Assembly: GCA_947505915.1 (NCBI GenBank)
Contig: CANNNH010000075.1
Span: forward strand, 1-6,967
Direction: 5' to 3'
From: Comamonadaceae bacterium
GTDB taxonomy: Bacteria; Pseudomonadota; Gammaproteobacteria; Burkholderiales; Burkholderiaceae
DNA length: 6,967 bases
The translations under genes and the position numbers were made by a program. Of the stretch, positions 6,682 to 6,967 are shown piece after piece. Numbering within the stretch: position 1 is the stretch's first letter; each line of letters starts with the position of its first letter. The notes under the pieces are model-generated. The model saw only the letters and a program-made list of their open reading frames with translations. It was not told the origin of the DNA and ran no database searches.

Positions 6682-6967
6682 GCAAAGTCATTGGCGATGT
6701 GATTTTGGATGTGCACAATATATCGCTGAAGTTTGGTGGCGTTAAAGCCCTGTCCGATATCAGCTTCAATGTATGCGAGCATGAAATTCGCGCCATCATC
6801 GGCCCCAATGGTGCGGGCAAAAGCTCGATGCTCAATTGCATCAACGGTGTGTACACGCCGCAGCAAGGCAACATCACTTTCCGAGGCCAAACCTTCAGCC
6901 ACATGGACAGCCACCAAGTGGCGGTCATGGGTGTGGCCCGTACTTTCCAAAACCTGGCCTTGTTCAA
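6678..6967 (+). CDS. livG: ABC transporter ATP-binding protein, LivG type, 3' partial
   Basis: The ATG at 6678 overlaps the TGA of the acyl-CoA synthetase (ATGA). A GGAG at 6666-6669 stands 8 nt upstream, so the start is well supported. Ninety-six codons are visible before the window ends. The protein opens with DVHNISLKFGGVKAL and has a Walker A GPNGAGKSS (42-50; Lys48, Ser49). It then shows GVARTFQNLALF (85-96) with the Q-loop Gln91, the LivG pattern. The Walker B, signature and H-loop lie beyond the window. LivG is the cytoplasmic ATPase of branched-chain amino acid type importers (with LivF, LivH, LivM and a periplasmic binding protein). Next to an acyl-CoA synthetase, such importers are more often linked to carboxylates or aromatic acids than to amino acids. 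That assignment is inference; permease and binding-protein genes are expected downstream. Confidence 0.9.
   Translation, partial: MSKVIGDVILDVHNISLKFGGVKALSDISFNVCEHEIRAIIGPNGAGKSSMLNCINGVYTPQQGNITFRGQTFSHMDSHQVAVMGVARTFQNLALF

Overview
The window looks like ordinary chromosome from a betaproteobacterium, most likely Burkholderiales and perhaps Comamonadaceae-like. This is inferred from protein style, moderate-to-high GC and the gene partners; no rRNA or other decisive marker is present. There are six protein-coding genes. The first is cut at its 5' end and the last at its 3' end by the window edges. I see no phage, plasmid, IS, CRISPR or tRNA sequence.

Layout. (1) 1-960 (+): the SrkA/YihE-type stress-response protein kinase, lacking only its first residues. 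(2) 961-1107: a short convergent spacer filled by a repeat structure, with 16-bp tandem units and nested inverted repeats of the GTCATTGCGA...TCGCAATGAC type. (3) 1108-3048 (-): htpG, the bacterial Hsp90 chaperone. A good sigma-32 heat-shock promoter lies at 3117-3144, and a terminator-like hairpin sits in its 5' leader. (4) 3149-3925 (-): an S4-domain 23S rRNA pseudouridine synthase of the RsuA/RluB/RluE/RluF family, closest to RluF. (5) 3922-4638 (-): a Crp/Fnr-family regulator whose stop codon overlaps the start of the pseudouridine synthase gene (ATGA). (6) 4735-6681 (+): a long-chain/aryl-type acyl-CoA synthetase (AMP-forming), transcribed divergently from the regulator. (7) 6678-6967 (+): the N-terminal part of a LivG-type ABC transporter ATPase, again with an ATGA overlap.

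How the parts fit. The acyl-CoA synthetase and the LivG-type ATPase start an operon that probably continues with branched-chain-amino-acid-type permeases and a binding protein beyond the window. Such clusters are thought to import a carboxylate and activate it to its CoA thioester. The 96-bp divergent spacer holds a 16-bp perfect-arm dyad, TAAGGGA-CT-TCCCTTA. It overlaps the predicted start of the regulator transcript and lies about 60 bp upstream of the predicted synthetase start. That geometry suits a regulator that represses itself and activates the operon. It is the most testable new idea here. The other half of the window holds stress functions (SrkA kinase, HtpG chaperone).

Nothing here amounts to a clearly undescribed multi-gene system. 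The items worth a second look are regulatory DNA: the divergent dyad, the htpG leader hairpin placed directly after a heat-shock promoter, and the palindromic repeat between srkA and htpG.
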